A program made the translations under genes and the position numbers. The notes below the pieces were generated by a model that was not told where the DNA came from, made no database searches, and saw nothing but the letters and a program-made list of their open reading frames with translations. Shown in pieces: positions 1 through 5,871 of a stretch of 6,331 bases of DNA. Position 1 is the first letter of the stretch, and each line of letters begins with the position of its first letter. Source of the DNA: CAMYJH01 sp041589735 (lineage in GTDB: Bacteria; Pseudomonadota; Gammaproteobacteria; HK1); NCBI GenBank assembly GCA_041589735.1, contig JBFHVA010000215.1, forward strand, positions 1 through 6,331. The letters run 5' to 3'.

Positions 1-326
1 ACCAGCTGATTCAGAAAAAGCTGGCCGACATGCAGACGGAGATCACCTTAGGGCTTCACGCGGCGCTTCGGCTCGGGCGGCTGATGGATGAGGGCAACGC
101 CGCGCCGGAGGCGGTCTCCCTGCTCAAGCGCAACAACTGCGGCAAGGCTTTGGACATCGCCCGAGTGGCGCGGGATATGCACGGCGGTAACGGCGTCGCT
201 GATGAATACCACGTCATTCGCCACCTGATGAACCTGGAGGCGGTGAACACCTACGAAGGCACCCATGACATTCACGCCCTGATCCTCGGCCGCGCGCAAA
301 CCGGGATCCAGGCGTTTTCCAGCTGA
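1..326 (+). CDS. gcdH: Glutaryl-CoA dehydrogenase, C-terminal part (5' end outside window)
   Basis: This is the C-terminal end of an acyl-CoA dehydrogenase, read in the frame that starts at base 3. The FAD enzyme oxidises and decarboxylates glutaryl-CoA to crotonyl-CoA in lysine and tryptophan degradation, passing electrons to electron-transfer flavoprotein. The visible part is the C-terminal helical domain: a conserved RNNCGKALDIAR stretch, then ARDMHGGNGVADEYHVIRH, then NLEAVNTYEGTHDIHALILG. The Glu in YEGTHD (bases 255-257) aligns with the catalytic base of the family (Glu370 in the human enzyme). The NTYEGTHDIHALILGRAQTG ending is typical of glutaryl-CoA dehydrogenase rather than short- or medium-chain enzymes. 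The reading frame is intact and stops at TGA 324-326. The start is outside the window, so total length cannot be judged. The gabT-type gene follows 80 bases later on the same strand, separated by a hairpin. Confidence 0.93.
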   Translation, partial: QLIQKKLADMQTEITLGLHAALRLGRLMDEGNAAPEAVSLLKRNNCGKALDIARVARDMHGGNGVADEYHVIRHLMNLEAVNTYEGTHDIHALILGRAQTGIQAFSS

Positions 327-332
327 AGACGC

Positions 333-362
333 AAGGCAGGGCGCTTATCACGCTCTGCCTTT
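333..362 (+). terminator. Hairpin after gcdH, possible weak terminator
   Basis: Seven bases after the gcdH stop is an inverted repeat. AAGGCAGGGCG (333-343) pairs with CGCTCTGCCTT (351-361) through 11 positions including one G-T wobble, with a seven-base loop. Only a short T run (360-362) follows, so termination would be partial at best. It may separate gcdH from gabT or reduce read-through. Confidence 0.5.
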
Positions 363-406
363 CGAACGTATTTGATTTAGGAATCTGATAGTTCAGGAGA
401 TTTTTT

Positions 407-1705
407 ATGACGACCAATTCCGAGCTGATGCAGCGGCGTAAGGCCGCGGTGGCCCAAGGCGCCGCCAACATCCACGGAATATTTGCCGACCGAGCCGAGA
501 ACGCCGAGCTGTGGGACGTGGAAGGCAAGCGCTATATCGACTTCGCCGGCGGCATCGGCGTGCTCAACACCGGCCACCGCCACGCCAAAGTGATGGCGGC
601 GGTGGAGGCGCAGATGAAGCGCTTCACCCACACCTGCTTCCACGTAGCGCCCTATGAGCCCTACGTAGCCCTGGCGGAGCGGCTCAACGCGGCGGCTCCG
701 GGTGATTTCGACAAGAAAACCCTGCTCGTGAATACCGGCGCCGAAGCGGTGGAGAACGCCGTCAAGGTGGCGCGGGCCTTTACCAAGCGCACCGCGGTGG
801 TGGCTTTCTCCGGTGGTTTTCACGGCCGCACCCTGCTGGCCCTCGGTCTCACCGGCAAAGTGGATCCATATAAGCGCGGCTTCGGGCCGATGCCCGGGGA
901 GATTTACCACGTTCCGTTTCCGGTGCCGCTGCACGGGGTCGAGGTGGAGGACTCCCTCAACGCGCTCCACACCCTGGTCAAGACAGATCTCGAGCCCGAA
1001 CGCATCGCCGCCGTCATCATCGAGCCGGTGCAGGGCGAAGGCGGCTTCTACATCGCGCCGCCGGATTTTTTGAAAGCTCTGCGGAGCTTCTGCGACGACC
1101 ACGGGATCCTGCTGATTTCCGACGAGGTCCAGGCGGGCAACGCGCGAACCGGAAAGATTTTTGCCATCGAGCACAGCGGCGTCGTTCCAGACCTGATCAC
1201 CACCGCCAAGAGTCTCGCCGGCGGCTTCCCGCTGGCCGCCGTCATCGGCCGCGCCGAGATCATGGACGCGGTCGGCCCCGGGGGCTTGGGCGGCACGTAC
1301 GGCGGCAATCCGCTGGCATGTGCCGCGTCCATCGCGGTTCTGGACGTGATCGAAGAAGAGAATCTTTTAGAGCGAAGCTTGAAGCTCGGCGATCACATGC
1401 AGTCGCGCTTCAAGCGCATGGCGCAGCGCCTGGCCTGCATCGGCGAGGTGCGGGGCTTGGGGGCGATGGTGGCTATCGAGCTGTTCAAGGACAAGGGACG
1501 CGCGCAGCCGGCGGCAGATCTCACCAAGGCGGTGGTGGCCAAAGCCGCCGAGCGCGGGCTGATTCTTCTGTCCTGTGGCACGTACGGCAACGTGATCCGC
1601 GTGCTGGTGCCGCTGACCGCCACGGATGCGCAGATCGACGAAGGTCTGGACATCATCGAGCAAAGCCTCGATGCGGCGCTGACCGAAATCGAGGCCGCGG
1701 CCTGA
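407..1705 (+). CDS. gabT: 4-aminobutyrate / 5-aminovalerate aminotransferase (class III, PLP-dependent)
   Basis: This cytosolic PLP enzyme moves the terminal amino group of 4-aminobutyrate or 5-aminovalerate to 2-oxoglutarate, giving the semialdehyde and glutamate. The 432-residue product matches the family length and aligns without register shift to E. coli GabT numbering. Ile50, Arg141, Glu211, Asp239, Gln242, the PLP lysine Lys268 (in TTAKSLAGGFPL), Thr297 and Arg398 are all present. Gly111-Ala112 and Phe138-His139 are the usual cofactor phosphate and ring contacts. The loop after Gln242 reads AGNARTGK, where E. coli has SGFARTGK and pseudomonad DavT has SGAGRTG, so residue 245 (Asn) is not the E. 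coli type. An AGGAGA ribosome binding site at 395-400, six bases before the ATG, fixes the start. The neighbouring gcdH favours a role on 5-aminovalerate (DavT), but the sequence alone does not separate GabT from DavT. Confidence 0.92.
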   Translation: MTTNSELMQRRKAAVAQGAANIHGIFADRAENAELWDVEGKRYIDFAGGIGVLNTGHRHAKVMAAVEAQMKRFTHTCFHVAPYEPYVALAERLNAAAPGDFDKKTLLVNTGAEAVENAVKVARAFTKRTAVVAFSGGFHGRTLLALGLTGKVDPYKRGFGPMPGEIYHVPFPVPLHGVEVEDSLNALHTLVKTDLEPERIAAVIIEPVQGEGGFYIAPPDFLKALRSFCDDHGILLISDEVQAGNARTGKIFAIEHSGVVPDLITTAKSLAGGFPLAAVIGRAEIMDAVGPGGLGGTYGGNPLACAASIAVLDVIEEENLLERSLKLGDHMQSRFKRMAQRLACIGEVRGLGAMVAIELFKDKGRAQPAADLTKAVVAKAAERGLILLSCGTYGNVIRVLVPLTATDAQIDEGLDIIEQSLDAALTEIEAAA

Positions 1706-1716
1706 TCGAGATCCAT

Positions 1717-1744
1717 GCCGGGGGACAGGGGTCCCCCGGCGTTT
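1717..1744 (+). terminator. Terminator-like GC hairpin after gabT
   Basis: A perfect ten-base inverted repeat, GCCGGGGGAC (1717-1726) with GTCCCCCGGC (1731-1740) and an AGGG loop, begins 11 bases after the gabT stop. It is followed by GTTT, a short T run. The very stable stem suggests an intrinsic terminator for the left-arm transcript, placed just before the dif site. Confidence 0.7.
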
Positions 1745-1760
1745 CCCGGATCCAGCCGTA

Positions 1761-1788
1761 AGTGCGCATAATGTATATTATGTAAAGT
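1761..1788 (+). other. dif: Chromosome dimer resolution site dif (XerC/XerD recombination site)
   Basis: This 28-base element differs from the E. coli dif site, as I recall it, at only three positions (1, 24 and 27). The left 11-base arm AGTGCGCATAA (1761-1771) is the XerC half, the central region TGTATA (1772-1777) is identical to E. coli, and the right arm TTATGTAAAGT (1778-1788) is the XerD half. The inner CATAAT and ATTATG form the expected dyad. XerC and XerD recombine two such sites at the septum, activated by the FtsK translocase, to resolve chromosome dimers. The site lies in intergenic DNA 17 bases past the gabT hairpin, and flanking genes on both sides are transcribed towards it. 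A plasmid pdif or an Xer-integrated element is an alternative, but the flanks look like core chromosome. Confidence 0.9.
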
Positions 1789-2197
1789 TACTCTGATCCC
1801 GTTCCAAGAGTTCTCCTCTTTCCTGACGAAGCCCGACTAACTCCCGGTTCCTACACCCAGATTCTCGGTGTCGATGACCGGGCAACCGGTCTCCCTGTGG
1901 GTTCGCCTATGAGCCTTAGCCAGTCTCGAACGGCCGCGGGCTATTGTTTGTGCCTTACGCCTTCTTGCTTTTATCAACGTATGGCGGCGTTTGAGTCTGC
2001 AGCAGACAAACTTCCGCTCGCTATCAACTTCATAACTCACCGGTCAGGATGCAGCGTCCGGCAGCGGCCGTTCACCCGGCCTGTCCTGATCGAAAACTCC
2101 TGGATCTGGGCGATCCGATCTCGTGCGTCGCGCATCAGCAGGCGACTCCCGCGACACCGTCGCCGTAATTCAATGAATTCAGGCTTCGAAGGCCTGC

Positions 2198-2226
2198 AAA
2201 ACAGGGCTCAAGTGCCCGTTTTTTTT
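2198..2226 (+). terminator. Intrinsic terminator with eight-T tract, upstream gene unknown
   Basis: AAAAC (2198-2202) and GGGC (2204-2207), separated by one bulged A, pair with GCCC (2214-2217) and GTTTT (2218-2222). The loop is TCAAGT, and the T run covers 2219-2226. This is the clearest factor-independent terminator in the window and works on the + strand. No recognised gene precedes it on that strand before gabT, which already has its own hairpin, so it may end an unannotated small RNA transcript. Confidence 0.72.
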
Positions 2227-2391
2227 GGCTTTAAGGGTGGATTAAAGACCGCGGTCCGAAGCTAAAACCGCCGAATTTCGCCATGAATAGTACGGAACTT
2301 GAACAAAACGCCGTAAGCGGTTATCAGTTCTGCATTTTTTAGAGGAAAAGGCCGAATCTGCGGCGACTCGGCAAGAGATCTCGCGATTTGC

Positions 2392-2421
2392 CACCGCGAC
2401 GCGCACAACGCGCCCGCGGTG
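2392..2421. repeat. Long imperfect GC-rich inverted repeat
   Basis: CACCGCG (2392-2398) pairs with CGCGGTG (2415-2421). Inside it GCGC (2401-2404) pairs with GCGC (2410-2413) around an ACAAC loop, leaving AC opposite C unpaired. That makes 11 base pairs in total. No T tract follows on either strand, so it is not a classic terminator. It could form in RNA read from either strand. Confidence 0.5.
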
Positions 2422-2466
2422 ACTTGTAGCCCCCCTGCCGCGGATAGAAGAGAATCTCACCAAGCC

Positions 2467-2483
2467 GGCAGCGCGGCGCTGCC
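2467..2483 (-). terminator. Hairpin downstream of the cold-shock gene, possible terminator
   Basis: GGCAGCGC (2467-2474) and GCGCTGCC (2476-2483) are perfect inverted copies around one base, 18 bases past the cold-shock gene's stop on the - strand. A smaller repeat, CTGAC and GTCAG (2491-2495 and 2501-2505), overlaps the stop region. There is no T run after either on the - strand, so a terminator role is only plausible; the hairpin may instead protect the mRNA 3' end. Confidence 0.35.
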
Positions 2484-2501
2484 CAGCTGGCTGACCTCAA
2501 G

Positions 2502-2711
2502 TCAGTCGATGAGTTTGATCTCTTCAGCCGCCGTGCGCCCGTCGCGTCCAGGCGCCAGCTCGAACTCCAGCCGCTGGCCTTCTTTTACGGTCTTGATGCC
2601 GGCGCGCTCCAGCGCCGAAATGTGAACGAACACGTCCTTGCCGCCGTCCTCGGGCTGTATGAACCCGTAACCCTTGCTGGGGTTGAACCACTTTACGGTT
2701 CCGGTCGCCAT
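2502..2711 (-). CDS. Cold-shock protein, CspA family
   Basis: This 69-residue protein is a single cold-shock domain (OB fold) that binds single-stranded RNA and DNA and acts as an RNA chaperone in the cytoplasm. The RNP1 motif KGYGFI (residues 13-18) and RNP2 motif VFVHIS (27-32) are intact, as is the N-terminal TVKWFN. Length equals the usual 65-72 residues. The frame is open further upstream, giving a 136-residue version, but the ATG at 2711 is preferred because the domain starts there and AGGAGA lies five bases before it (complement of 2717-2722). It is the last gene of the right arm, nearest to dif. The 263 bases to the preceding CoA-transferase gene leave room for its own promoter and long leader. 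Which csp paralogue this is, and whether it is cold-induced, cannot be told. Confidence 0.95.
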   Translation of the reverse strand: MATGTVKWFNPSKGYGFIQPEDGGKDVFVHISALERAGIKTVKEGQRLEFELAPGRDGRTAAEEIKLID

Positions 2712-2974
2712 GGGTGTCTCCTGTGGGGATAGTCGTGCCCGTGCCCGGATTACGGCGGGGGCGGATCGCGCGGCGCATCGGTCCCTGCCGGCGGCGTCGT
2801 GGATAACGCGCCTGAACGGGTTGGGCGTGGTTTCAGTCTGGAATTGTCGATAACGGAATGTAACTAAACAAAAAAACGTATACGTACGGTCCGCCAATCG
2901 AACGCTGACCATACGCGCATCAGGCCGAGAATTACAGCCTCCCGTTTTTACCCGCGGACGGATCCGCGCGGTGC
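2712..2974 (-). promoter_or_regulatory. Leader/promoter region of the cold-shock gene
   Basis: This 263-base gap between the CoA-transferase stop and the csp start probably carries the csp promoter. It holds a perfect ten-base palindrome ACGTATACGT (2876-2885) next to an A-rich stretch (T-rich on the - strand). It also holds a hairpin CGCGGA/TCCGCG (2953-2968) just after the CoA-transferase stop, without a T run on the - strand. A poor sigma-70 match on the - strand, TTGTTT then 17 bases then GACAAT, is the best pair I found and is not convincing. A long 5' leader is common for csp genes; I do not see a clear cold box. Confidence 0.4.
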
Positions 2975-4192
2975 TCAGCTTGCCACCTGAATTACGCCGG
3001 CCGTCGCCAGCGCTTCGATTTGTTCCTTGTCGTAGCCGAGCAGGTCTTCCAGCACCTCGCGGGTATGCTCTCCCAGGCGGGGCGCAGGATTCGCGGGCAG
3101 CTCGGAGCTCGATGACAGCATCGGCGGGGTGCGCGCAAAGCGGAATTCGCCCACGTCCGGATCGTTTATCGGCATCAAGAGTTTTCGCGCCGCGACCTGC
3201 GGGCAGGCGAAGATGTCTTCCACCGTGAAAACGGAGCCGGCCGGGACCCCCGCTGCGTTGAGCTGCTCCACCGCTTCGTCGCGAGTGAGGTCCTTGAGCC
3301 AGTCTTCGATGATTGGGTCGAGGTAATCCCGGTTGGCGATGCGCGCCGCGGCGTTGCCGGTGCGCTCGTCCTCGGCCAGCTCCGGGTGACCCATGGTGCT
3401 TGCGAGCCGTTCCCAGATGCGTTCGTCGGGGACGTTGAGAGCGATGTAGCCGTCCTTGGTATGGTAGGCGGACCGGGGATAGGCGTTGCGCGGCCGCCCC
3501 CGGTGGGGCGACTGCCCGTCCACCGAGTGCAGCGCGATCATGCTTTCGTTCAACGACAGCATGTTGTCGTACATGGCCGAATCCACGAACTGCCCTTCCC
3601 CGCTGCGTTCGCGCACGAACAGCGCCTGCATGATCCCGTAGGCGGCAACCAGGCCCGAGTAGATGTCCGCCAGGCCGTAGATGGTCCAGGACGGTGGCTT
3701 ATCCTCGAACCCCACCATGTGCATGATGCCGCTCATGGCCTCGGCGACGATATCGAAGGCGGGTCGGTCGGCGTAAGGTCCCCGCCGTCCCGGCAGCCGG
3801 CCGAAGCCGGAAATGACCGCATACACTAAGCGCGGATTGATAGCTTTCAAATCTTCGTATCCCAGACCCTGCCGTTCCAGCGATCCAGGGCGAAGGTTGT
3901 CCACCAGCACGTCGCTTTTGGCCGCCAGCTTTTTGAACACCGCCTTGCCCTCGTCGCTGCGCAGATCCAGCGCCAGGCTCTTCTTGTTGCGGTTATAGGC
4001 CATGAAACCGCAGGCGCGGCGCTTGCCGTCGCGTTCGGCAAAAGGCGGCATTGCGCGCCGAGGGTCGCCCACGCCCGGGCGCTCTATCTTGATCACCTCG
4101 GCGCCGGCGTCGGCCAGCAGCATGGTGCAGTAGGGGCCGGCGATGTACTGGTCCGTGCCGATGACGCGGACGCCTTTCAGCGGGCGCTGCAT
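2975..4192 (-). CDS. CaiB/BaiF (class III) CoA-transferase, substrate unknown
   Basis: This 405-residue protein transfers CoA between an acyl-CoA and a free carboxylic acid through an aspartyl anhydride intermediate. Family features run in order: LKGVRV at the N-terminus, AGPYCTMLLADAGAEVIKIERPG (residues 18-40), NRNKKSLALDL (67-77), DNLRPG (98-103) and FDIVAEAMSG (146-155). The expected catalytic Asp is near 176 in YGLADIYSG. Length is normal for the family. The ATG at 4192 is chosen over an upstream in-frame ATG at 4309 because the conserved N-terminus starts here and GAGGAGGGATC immediately precedes it; the longer version would also overlap the thiolase gene. The thiolase stop lies 62 bases upstream on the same strand, suggesting an operon. 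With gcdH and gabT across dif, glutarate is a reasonable substrate (as for GcdG-type succinyl-CoA:glutarate transferase), but this is inference. Confidence 0.9.
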   Translation of the reverse strand: MQRPLKGVRVIGTDQYIAGPYCTMLLADAGAEVIKIERPGVGDPRRAMPPFAERDGKRRACGFMAYNRNKKSLALDLRSDEGKAVFKKLAAKSDVLVDNLRPGSLERQGLGYEDLKAINPRLVYAVISGFGRLPGRRGPYADRPAFDIVAEAMSGIMHMVGFEDKPPSWTIYGLADIYSGLVAAYGIMQALFVRERSGEGQFVDSAMYDNMLSLNESMIALHSVDGQSPHRGRPRNAYPRSAYHTKDGYIALNVPDERIWERLASTMGHPELAEDERTGNAAARIANRDYLDPIIEDWLKDLTRDEAVEQLNAAGVPAGSVFTVEDIFACPQVAARKLLMPINDPDVGEFRFARTPPMLSSSSELPANPAPRLGEHTREVLEDLLGYDKEQIEALATAGVIQVAS

Positions 4193-4254
4193 GATCCCTC
4201 CTCGATTCTTTTTTTCCGAACTGACCTCGCTCAGGCGGCGAGCCCGATGATGGC

Positions 4255-5502
4255 TCAGTCCCCGATCCACTCCACCAGCGTGGAGACGCCCATGCCGACG
4301 CCTACGCACAGCGTGGCCAGGCCGTAGAACGGCCGTTTTGCCTTCGGTGCCCGGCGCTTCATCTCGTGCATCAGAGTGACCAGAATTCTCGCCCCGGAAC
4401 AGCCGGTGGGATGGCCAAGCGCGATAGCACCGCCGTTGACGTTGGTGATCTCGTGGCGCATGGAGAGCTGGCGCATGCAGCCGAGCGCTTGCGCGGCAAA
4501 GGCTTCGTTGAGCTCGATCAGGCCGATGTCTTCGAGCTTGAGATCGAATCGCTTCAGCAGCTTGTTGGTGGCCGGCACCGGTCCGAGTCCCATGAGACCT
4601 GGGTCCACGCCGACGGCGGCCGAGCCCAGCCAGCGAAGCAGCGGTTTGAGCTTGAGCGCGTCGGCCTTCTTTCGCTCCATCACCAGCAGCGCCGCGGCGC
4701 CGTCGTTGATGCCGCTGGAGTTGCCGGCGGTGACGCTTCCGCCTTTTTTAAATGCGGGTTTGAGCGATGCCAGCTCTTGTATCGTGGTAGCGAGCTCGAA
4801 GCTCCCGTTCACCGACCGGTATCTCGGGTGCTCGTCCACGTCGACGAGATCCGTCTGACCTTTTCTACCCGGCACTTGCACCGGCACGATTTCGTCTTTG
4901 AAGCGTCCGGCGTTCATGGCGTCCACCGCCCGCCGCTGGCTCTCCAGGGCGAACGCGTCCTGATCGGCGCGGCTGATCTGCATCTGCTCGGCCACCGCCT
5001 CGGCCGTTTCGCCGAGGCTCACGATCGGATACATCGCGTCCAGCTTGGGATTGTTGAAGCGCCAACCGACGGTGGTGTCCCAGATTTCGGGCGGGCGGTT
5101 GGTGGGCACCCTGCCCGGCTTGGCCATAGACCACGGCGCGCGGCTCATACACTCCACGCCGCTTCCGATGTAGCTCTCCCCTTCCCCCGCGAGCACCGAT
5201 TTGGCGGCGTCGTTGACCGCCGACAGCGCGGACGCGCAGTTTCGATTCAGGGTGATCCCGGGCACTTCCACTGGAAAGCCGGCCAGCAGCACGGCCATCC
5301 GCGCCACGTCGCGGTTGTCCTCGCCCGCCTGGTTGCCGCAGCCGGCATAGACATCGTCGAGCATGGCGGGATCGATGCCGGTGCGCTGGATCAGCGCGCG
5401 ATAGGTGTGAGCGAGCAAATCGTCCGGCCGCACGCCAGAGAGCCGGCCGCCGAACTTGCCGATGGGGGTGCGGACACCGTCGATGATGACTGCTTCACGC
5501 AT
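4255..5502 (-). CDS. Thiolase, acetyl-CoA acetyltransferase / 3-oxoadipyl-CoA thiolase type
   Basis: This 415-residue thiolase cleaves a 3-oxoacyl-CoA with CoA to give acetyl-CoA and a shortened acyl-CoA, or does the reverse condensation. Catalytic elements are present: nucleophile Cys89 in NRNCASAL, NEAFA at 332-336, His364 in GGAIALGHPTG, and Cys399 in LCVGVGMG. SVTAGNSSGINDGAAALL (256-273) is the usual dimer-core segment. The nucleophile motif has Ala at 92, where many relatives have Gly or Ser (CGSG, CGSS). The start at 5502 gives the canonical MREAVIIDGVRTPIGKFGG, but I see no Shine-Dalgarno sequence before it. The gene begins 26 bases after the Rieske-like stop and is followed by the CoA-transferase, so all three are probably cotranscribed. 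Subfamily (AtoB, PcaF or PaaJ-like) is not settled by eye; acetoacetyl-CoA cleavage fits the neighbours. Confidence 0.92.
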   Translation of the reverse strand: MREAVIIDGVRTPIGKFGGRLSGVRPDDLLAHTYRALIQRTGIDPAMLDDVYAGCGNQAGEDNRDVARMAVLLAGFPVEVPGITLNRNCASALSAVNDAAKSVLAGEGESYIGSGVECMSRAPWSMAKPGRVPTNRPPEIWDTTVGWRFNNPKLDAMYPIVSLGETAEAVAEQMQISRADQDAFALESQRRAVDAMNAGRFKDEIVPVQVPGRKGQTDLVDVDEHPRYRSVNGSFELATTIQELASLKPAFKKGGSVTAGNSSGINDGAAALLVMERKKADALKLKPLLRWLGSAAVGVDPGLMGLGPVPATNKLLKRFDLKLEDIGLIELNEAFAAQALGCMRQLSMRHEITNVNGGAIALGHPTGCSGARILVTLMHEMKRRAPKAKRPFYGLATLCVGVGMGVSTLVEWIGD

Positions 5503-5528
5503 GTGCAGGTAGTCGCCGGATCTTCAGA

Positions 5529-5864
5529 TCACGATCGAGAGCTTTCCTCGGCGTTTGCAATCCAGGCAAAAATTTCGTTATCCACCACCATGACGGGGAA
5601 TGATGCTGGTGCCGTGGATTCGAAGCTCCGCCCAACGTGAACGTGAAGCCCGCAACCGGCGCACTCGATCTCGCCATTTTTCAATCTACCTTTCGAGAGG
5701 GCTTGCCCGCATCCGCCGCATGTGTCTTCCAAGGCGAAAAAGCTGCCTTTTACGTTCAACAACGCGAGTCCAATCTTGCCAATGGTCTTGTGAATCACCG
5801 CACCCGGCGCGACCTCGGCGGTGACGCCGAGCGAGTACCAATCATTGACCCAGTCCTGGTTCAT
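5529..5864 (-). CDS. Rieske-fold small protein with four-cysteine metal site in place of Cys2His2
   Basis: The 111-residue product follows the Rieske ferredoxin pattern: a WYSLG start (9-13), a GAVIHKTIGKIGLALLNVKGSFFALED sheet region (21-47), two metal-binding loops, and a C-terminal PVMVVDNEIFAWI strand. The loops differ from the norm. Where Rieske proteins have C-x-H and C-x2-H, this one reads TCGGCGQALSKG (Cys49, Cys52) and IECAGCGLHVHVG (Cys68, Cys71). The first histidine position is Gly with Cys next to it, and the second is Cys. The result is C-x2-C-x15-C-x2-C with CxxCG knuckles like those of zinc ribbons and rubredoxin. It may bind zinc, a mononuclear iron or a cysteine-ligated cluster. 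His74 and His76 are nearby. The ATG lies seven bases after the CCA of tRNA-Leu and shows no Shine-Dalgarno sequence; no better in-frame start is visible. Function is unknown; an electron-transfer or small regulatory role with the following thiolase is only a guess. Confidence 0.78.
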   Translation of the reverse strand: MNQDWVNDWYSLGVTAEVAPGAVIHKTIGKIGLALLNVKGSFFALEDTCGGCGQALSKGRLKNGEIECAGCGLHVHVGRSFESTAPASFPVMVVDNEIFAWIANAEESSRS

Positions 5865-5871
5865 GTGGCAA

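Larger units (their letters stand above)
1789..2501. other. Gene-free region of about 710 bases beside dif
   Basis: I find no credible protein gene here. Open frames at 1897-2265 (+) and 1837-2040 and 2242-2463 (-) give low-complexity or Arg/Ser-rich translations without recognisable domains. The + frame also runs straight through a good terminator. What is present is structure. There is a six-base stem with a GCAA (GNRA) tetraloop at 1876-1891. There is a nested imperfect inverted repeat at 2044-2089, with outer arms TCAGGA and TCCTGA and inner arms GGCCG and CGGCC. A seven-base stem containing one T-G wobble lies at 2181-2197, just before the terminator at 2198-2226. GC-rich hairpins lie at 2392-2421 and 2467-2483. 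The region could hold a small RNA, a decayed gene, or simply terminus spacer. Confidence 0.6.

Noticed and set aside
1761..1788. Reading the dif element as an operator or as the attachment site of an integrated phage
   Set aside because: The match covers both Xer arms and the central region, not just a dyad. No second copy or phage genes are visible in the window, so no Xer-integrated element can be supported.
1837..2040. Small - strand frame of 67 codons, strongly basic
   Set aside because: GGTGAG lies only two bases before the ATG, too close for a good ribosome binding site. The Arg/Lys richness is generic, it matches no family I know, and there is no supporting context.
1897..2265. Open + strand frame of 122 codons beside dif
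   Set aside because: It passes straight through the terminator at 2198-2226, has no recognisable domain, no clear ribosome binding site, and a composition rich in Ser, Arg and Cys typical of non-coding GC-rich DNA.
2856..2890. Cold box or sigma-70 promoter for csp
   Set aside because: The best -35/-10 pair matches only three and four of six bases, and similarity to the E. coli cold box is too partial to separate from chance.
2712..2912. N-terminal extension of the cold-shock protein to 136 residues
   Set aside because: The extension lies in the leader, has no domain, and the ATG at 2711 has an AGGAGA site five bases upstream exactly where the cold-shock domain begins.
4193..4309. N-terminal extension of the CoA-transferase to 444 residues
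   Set aside because: It would overlap the thiolase gene, is Arg/His-rich and unlike the family, and the ATG at 4192 has a strong GGAGG site and the conserved N-terminus.
4366..5640. Long + strand open frame of 424 codons opposite the thiolase
   Set aside because: It is the antisense shadow of the thiolase and Rieske-like genes in GC-rich DNA; its translation is His/Arg/Gly-rich with no domain.
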